Assembly: GCA_963756745.1 (NCBI GenBank)
Contig: CAVWOU010000010.1
Coordinates: 124,001 to 188,000, forward strand
From: DASPWW01 sp963756745
GTDB lineage: Bacteria > Actinomycetota > Thermoleophilia > Solirubrobacterales > 70-9
DNA: 64,000 bases
Direction: 5' to 3'
The stretch's first letter is position 1. Each line of letters starts with the position of its first letter. Under the pieces are notes generated by a model. That model made no database searches and was not told the origin of the DNA. It saw only the letters and a list, made by a program, of their open reading frames with translations. Positions 63,732-64,000 of the stretch are shown here, one piece after another. The translations under genes and the position numbers were made by a program.

Positions 63732-64000
63732 ATGGCGCTCTCCAACATCTCAGGCTTCCCGCGAATAGGTCCCAACCGCGAGCTCAAGTTCGCGACCGAG
63801 GGCCACTGGAAGGGCGAGGTCTCGGCCGATGAGCTGCTCGCGGCCGGGCGTGCGATCCGGCTCGACAACTGGCGCTTCATGCAGGACGCCGGTGTCGACC
63901 TGATCCCGTCCAACGACTTCTCGCTCTACGACCAGGTGCTCGACGCGATCTGCCTCGTCGGCGCCGTCCCCGAGCGCTACGGACACGGCTCCGGCCCGGT
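63732..64000 (+). CDS. metE: Cobalamin-independent methionine synthase MetE, N-terminal part
   Basis: Transfers methyl from 5-methyltetrahydropteroyl-glutamate to homocysteine without B12. The first 89 residues are present: SGFPRIGPNRELKFATEGHW is the classic MetE opening, followed by DNWRFMQDAGVDLIPSNDFSLYD (residues about 46-68). The frame runs off the right edge, so most of the protein (about 750 residues in the family) is missing. A TACTCT box 9 nt before the ATG suggests a near-leaderless message. Confidence 0.93.
   Translation, partial: MALSNISGFPRIGPNRELKFATEGHWKGEVSADELLAAGRAIRLDNWRFMQDAGVDLIPSNDFSLYDQVLDAICLVGAVPERYGHGSGP

Noticed and set aside
61472..63832. Very long plus-strand frame overlapping the GT4 fusion gene
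   Set aside because: It is Arg/Pro-rich translation of the glycosyltransferase in another frame with no recognisable motif.

Overview
The window is a GC-rich, densely packed bacterial chromosome segment. Short intergenic gaps, many GTG/TTG starts, F420-type luciferase-like oxidoreductases, SCP2 proteins, CaiB CoA-transferases and the DUF4235/Holin-X/DUF3618 membrane trio together suggest an actinobacterium. My best guess is a Thermoleophilia/Solirubrobacterales-like lineage. This is inferred from gene content only; the window holds no rRNA.

Layout. 1-10 kb: housekeeping and lipid genes (truA end, double hotdog thioesterase, ZIP metal transporter, surE, ligA, patatin, acyl-CoA synthetase, a small HTH protein, a DsbA-like protein). 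10.36-12.48 kb: tRNA-Pro(CGG) followed by an island carrying a phosphoesterase and bounded by a perfect 26-bp repeat of the tRNA 3' end. 12.5-18.7 kb: methyltransferase, superoxide dismutase and secreted or redox proteins; two of these genes (GMC oxidoreductase, beta-helix protein) are frameshifted. 18.8-26.9 kb: SCP2, flavin split-barrel, NUDIX, rubredoxin and a biotin locus (bioB-F-D plus bioA). 27-37.4 kb: sulfatase, a biotinyl carrier coupled to an enoyl-CoA hydratase, a tightly overlapped TauE-TauE-CaiB-GlpK operon, an MFS exporter divergent from a luciferase-SCP2 fusion, and an acyltransferase. 37.5-50.9 kb: an acyl-CoA catabolism region (two acyl-CoA dehydrogenases, SDRs, enoyl-CoA hydratase, acyl-CoA carboxylase carboxyltransferase, a BKACE enzyme, CaiB, MerR). 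51-57.2 kb: a nitrilase-TetR-hydrolase operon, the envelope trio, DegV and an epimerase. 57.2-61.2 kb: an iron-sulfur, thiol and heme block (IscA type, CGFS glutaredoxin, BolA, ferredoxin reductase, HemQ). 61.3-64 kb: a fused glycosyltransferase/membrane protein and the start of metE.

The dominant theme is acyl-CoA and lipid metabolism. Biotin synthesis, a free biotinyl domain and a carboxyltransferase all lie within 26 kb of each other.

Regulation. At least twenty genes have a TANNNT-like -10 box 6-10 nt before the start codon and no Shine-Dalgarno sequence, which indicates leaderless transcripts. Inner genes of operons instead overlap as ATGA, GTGA, TTGA or TGATG. Three candidate operators are palindromes beside a metal transporter, an MFS exporter and a TetR operon.

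Least explained elements. (1) Period-7 arrays in opposite orientations flank a four-helix-bundle gene at 47.5-48.0 kb, and a gene-less inverted pair lies at 48.9 kb. (2) A 66-nt element containing a G-quadruplex motif is repeated upstream of a rubredoxin gene and an acyl-CoA dehydrogenase gene. (3) Three 26-nt perfect hairpins have CAAG loops, two of them with compensatory changes. (4) Short dispersed repeats are translated in frame inside or at the ends of genes. The apparent frameshifts may partly be consensus errors, so raw reads should be checked first.
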